Positions 62,567-64,000 of a DNA stretch of 64,000 nucleotides are shown piece by piece; position 1 is the stretch's first letter, and each line of letters begins with the position of its first letter. The position numbers and the translations under genes were made by a program. Source of the stretch: an uncultured Clostridia bacterium (lineage in GTDB: Bacteria; Bacillota; Clostridia; TANB77; CAG-508); NCBI GenBank assembly GCA_944389475.1, contig CALXMM010000007.1, positions 1 through 64,000 of the forward strand. The letters are read 5' to 3'. Below the pieces are notes generated by a model that saw only the letters and a list, made by a program, of their open reading frames with translations, was not told the origin of the DNA and did not search any database.

Positions 62567-63832
62567 TTATTTCTTATTTTGCATATTATTATAATCCATA
62601 AAAGATTTTTCTTCAGATGATTGTGCTGATTTTACAGTAGTATTTATTGCATCCACTGTTAAACTTATCAATATTCCAAATGTATTTATTAAAAAATCAG
62701 CATTTGCTAAGAACCAACTAGGTGGTTGTATTCCAATTCCACCAAATTGTTCAACCCATTTTTCTGAAACATCCAAAGAATATGTATATGGTAAAACATC
62801 ATAAAAATATGATGGATTTTTTTCCACTAACTCTTCTATTTGTTCCTTTTCAGCGGTTTCAAGAAAGCGTTTAAATCCTTTAATCTTACCAAACATTTCC
62901 AATCCAAAAGGAGTTCTTTTTAATACTATTTTTCTAAGCATAAATAATATTATTATACAAATTATTCCTATTATATATGTAACTAAATATATTGGATTTG
63001 TAAAAATAGTAGGTAATACCATAAAAAGTAATGGGATACCAACAAATAATGCACCTAACACAACAGGAAATACCTTACTTATTTTGGCTTTACTTTGGAA
63101 AAGTTCTTTTATTAAAATTGTACTTCCTATAATTTGGAACATAATTGTTGTAATAGCTGTATTTGTATCATATGTATCAAATATAGGTTTACCACTTATT
63201 AAGATAAAAATAACAAGTATCATAGGTATTATAAGATTCTTCACTATTATTGATTTCTTATCAAATATTTTGTCCATATTTTGTTTTTTATTATAATGTT
63301 CTTTTATTTTGTCCACAGTTATATAAAATCTTTTAGATAAATCTGACAATTTAACAGAATTCTTAAACATAAATAAAGTATAAAAGAAAATTTTCTCCGC
63401 ATCATTGTTACCATCATATTCTTTTAATTTTGTTATAATATATTCATTTGAAGTTGCAGATAAATTATCCCCTTGTTTTATTTCTTCTATTTTTAAATAT
63501 CCTTTACTTGCTAAATATATTAGTAATGAAACTACTGCTTTGTTATCTACTGAACCTTTATATAAAAAAGCAACTTCAGCAGAATTATATCCTTCTGGAG
63601 GATAAAACTCCACCGTATCCACGACAGTTTTATCTTTTCCAAATAATATCCATAAAATTAATCCAATTAAAACAAATGCTATGCTTATTCCAATTATAAA
63701 ATAACAACTTGAATTAATATTATACAAATTTGTGAAATAATTTTCGCTTGCTGCAAAAGATTGATTTGAATATATTAATACTGTTACTAAAATAGAAATA
63801 AAACTAAATACTCCAATACTTTTTTTATTCAT
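62567..63832 (-). CDS. DUF2207-type membrane protein lacking the N-terminal beta domain
   Basis: A 421-residue protein with a signal-like N-terminal helix (about 5-27), a second helix at about 40-63, then the DUF2207 cytosolic signature VEFYPPEGYNSAEVAFLYKG and LLIYLASKGYLKIEE. Four further helices lie at about 195-300. A conserved tail ENPSYFYDVLPYTYSLDVSEKWVEQF follows. Full-length members usually carry a large extracellular beta domain between the first two helices; here only about 12 residues remain. Function is unknown. Confidence 0.78.
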   Translation of the reverse strand: MNKKSIGVFSFISILVTVLIYSNQSFAASENYFTNLYNINSSCYFIIGISIAFVLIGLILWILFGKDKTVVDTVEFYPPEGYNSAEVAFLYKGSVDNKAVVSLLIYLASKGYLKIEEIKQGDNLSATSNEYIITKLKEYDGNNDAEKIFFYTLFMFKNSVKLSDLSKRFYITVDKIKEHYNKKQNMDKIFDKKSIIVKNLIIPMILVIFILISGKPIFDTYDTNTAITTIMFQIIGSTILIKELFQSKAKISKVFPVVLGALFVGIPLLFMVLPTIFTNPIYLVTYIIGIICIIILFMLRKIVLKRTPFGLEMFGKIKGFKRFLETAEKEQIEELVEKNPSYFYDVLPYTYSLDVSEKWVEQFGGIGIQPPSWFLANADFLINTFGILISLTVDAINTTVKSAQSSEEKSFMDYNNMQNKK

Positions 63833-63927
63833 CTTAATTCCCCCAAGCTTATTTTTCTTTTGTTCTATTAAACTATTTGCTTATTGAATTATATCATTCT
63901 TTGAATATTATACAAGCAATTTTTGCA

Positions 63928-63999
63928 CTATTTAAATATTTGTTTTGCTTTTTTCTTGGACATTTTCTCATTTCTTTCATACTGCGCTCTAAATGTTTT
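63928..63999 (-). CDS. C-terminal end of an unidentified protein (partial)
   Basis: The last 23 residues of a minus-strand frame enter from the right edge and end at TAG 63930-63928. They are basic and helical (QYERNEKMSKKKAKQIFK). Too short to identify. Confidence 0.4.
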   Translation of the reverse strand, partial: KTFRAQYERNEKMSKKKAKQIFK

Positions 64000-64000
64000 T

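Noticed and set aside
1-64000. tRNA and rRNA genes
   Set aside because: I looked for T-arm GGTTCRANTCC sequences with flanking acceptor stems and found none outside coding matches.

Overview
The window is strongly AT-rich bacterial chromosome from an endospore-forming member of the Bacillota, most likely an anaerobic Clostridia lineage such as those common in gut metagenomes. The grounds are sporulation genes (yabP, yabQ, spoVFB, a ytvI-type permease), the Pta-AckA acetate pathway, strong AAGGAGG-type ribosome binding sites, some TTG starts and many U-rich hairpin terminators. The exact taxon cannot be fixed from the sequence alone.

Layout. 0-5.7 kb (+): trmB, ispG, a peptidase E-like gene, pta-ackA and spoVFB. 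5.7-7.7 kb (-): a tyrosine recombinase and a DUF3137-type membrane protein. 7.8-13 kb (+): lemA, a divergent DnaB-like ATPase, yabP-yabQ-divIC and rho, with asnS convergent (-). 14.7-20 kb: an accessory stretch with an orphan 254-residue protein, a protein of eight exact 35-residue mTERF-like repeats, a ~1.1 kb AT-rich gene desert, a DUF1653 gene and two monocistronic cassettes with related leaders and 3' ends. 20-26.6 kb (-): a phospholipase-C-like hydrolase, a membrane-anchored glucosaminidase and a tight five-gene glycan operon (lactonase-like, GT4, TIM barrel, SDR, GT2). 26.7-35.6 kb (-): a class A penicillin-binding protein with an Asn/Thr repeat tail, a GNAT, mnmA, trxA, trxB, lysC and prfB with its programmed frameshift. 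35.7-37.5 kb (-): a ClpX-like AAA+ ATPase and a HAD phosphatase. 37.8-46.2 kb (-): an unusual six-gene accessory operon. 46.4-47.6 kb: two tiny paralogous genes between gene remnants. 47.7-64 kb: secA, ytvI, a CBS protein, a CMP-kinase-like gene, uvrA, uvrB, a membrane spermidine-synthase-like gene and a DUF2207 gene.

The best candidate for an undescribed system is the 37.8-46.2 kb operon. In transcription order it encodes three single-pass membrane-anchored extracellular proteins (a CnaB/SpaA-type protein, a protein with a Cys-Gln thioester adhesin domain, and another CnaB-type protein). Next come two multi-pass membrane proteins whose cytosolic C-termini both carry an RNxxxxH motif as in HEPN ribonucleases. 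The last is a DUF3800-TPR-like protein. This layout suggests surface sensing or attachment linked through the membrane to intracellular RNase-like effectors. The role is inferred; only the motifs and gene order are seen.

Other notable signals are a bacterial mTERF-like repeat protein; a 34-nt sequence present upstream of one start codon and again inverted 2 kb away, which could be an antisense RNA; a cluster of five DnaA-box-like 9-mers behind secA; and a perfect 16-bp palindrome inside a perfect-consensus promoter.
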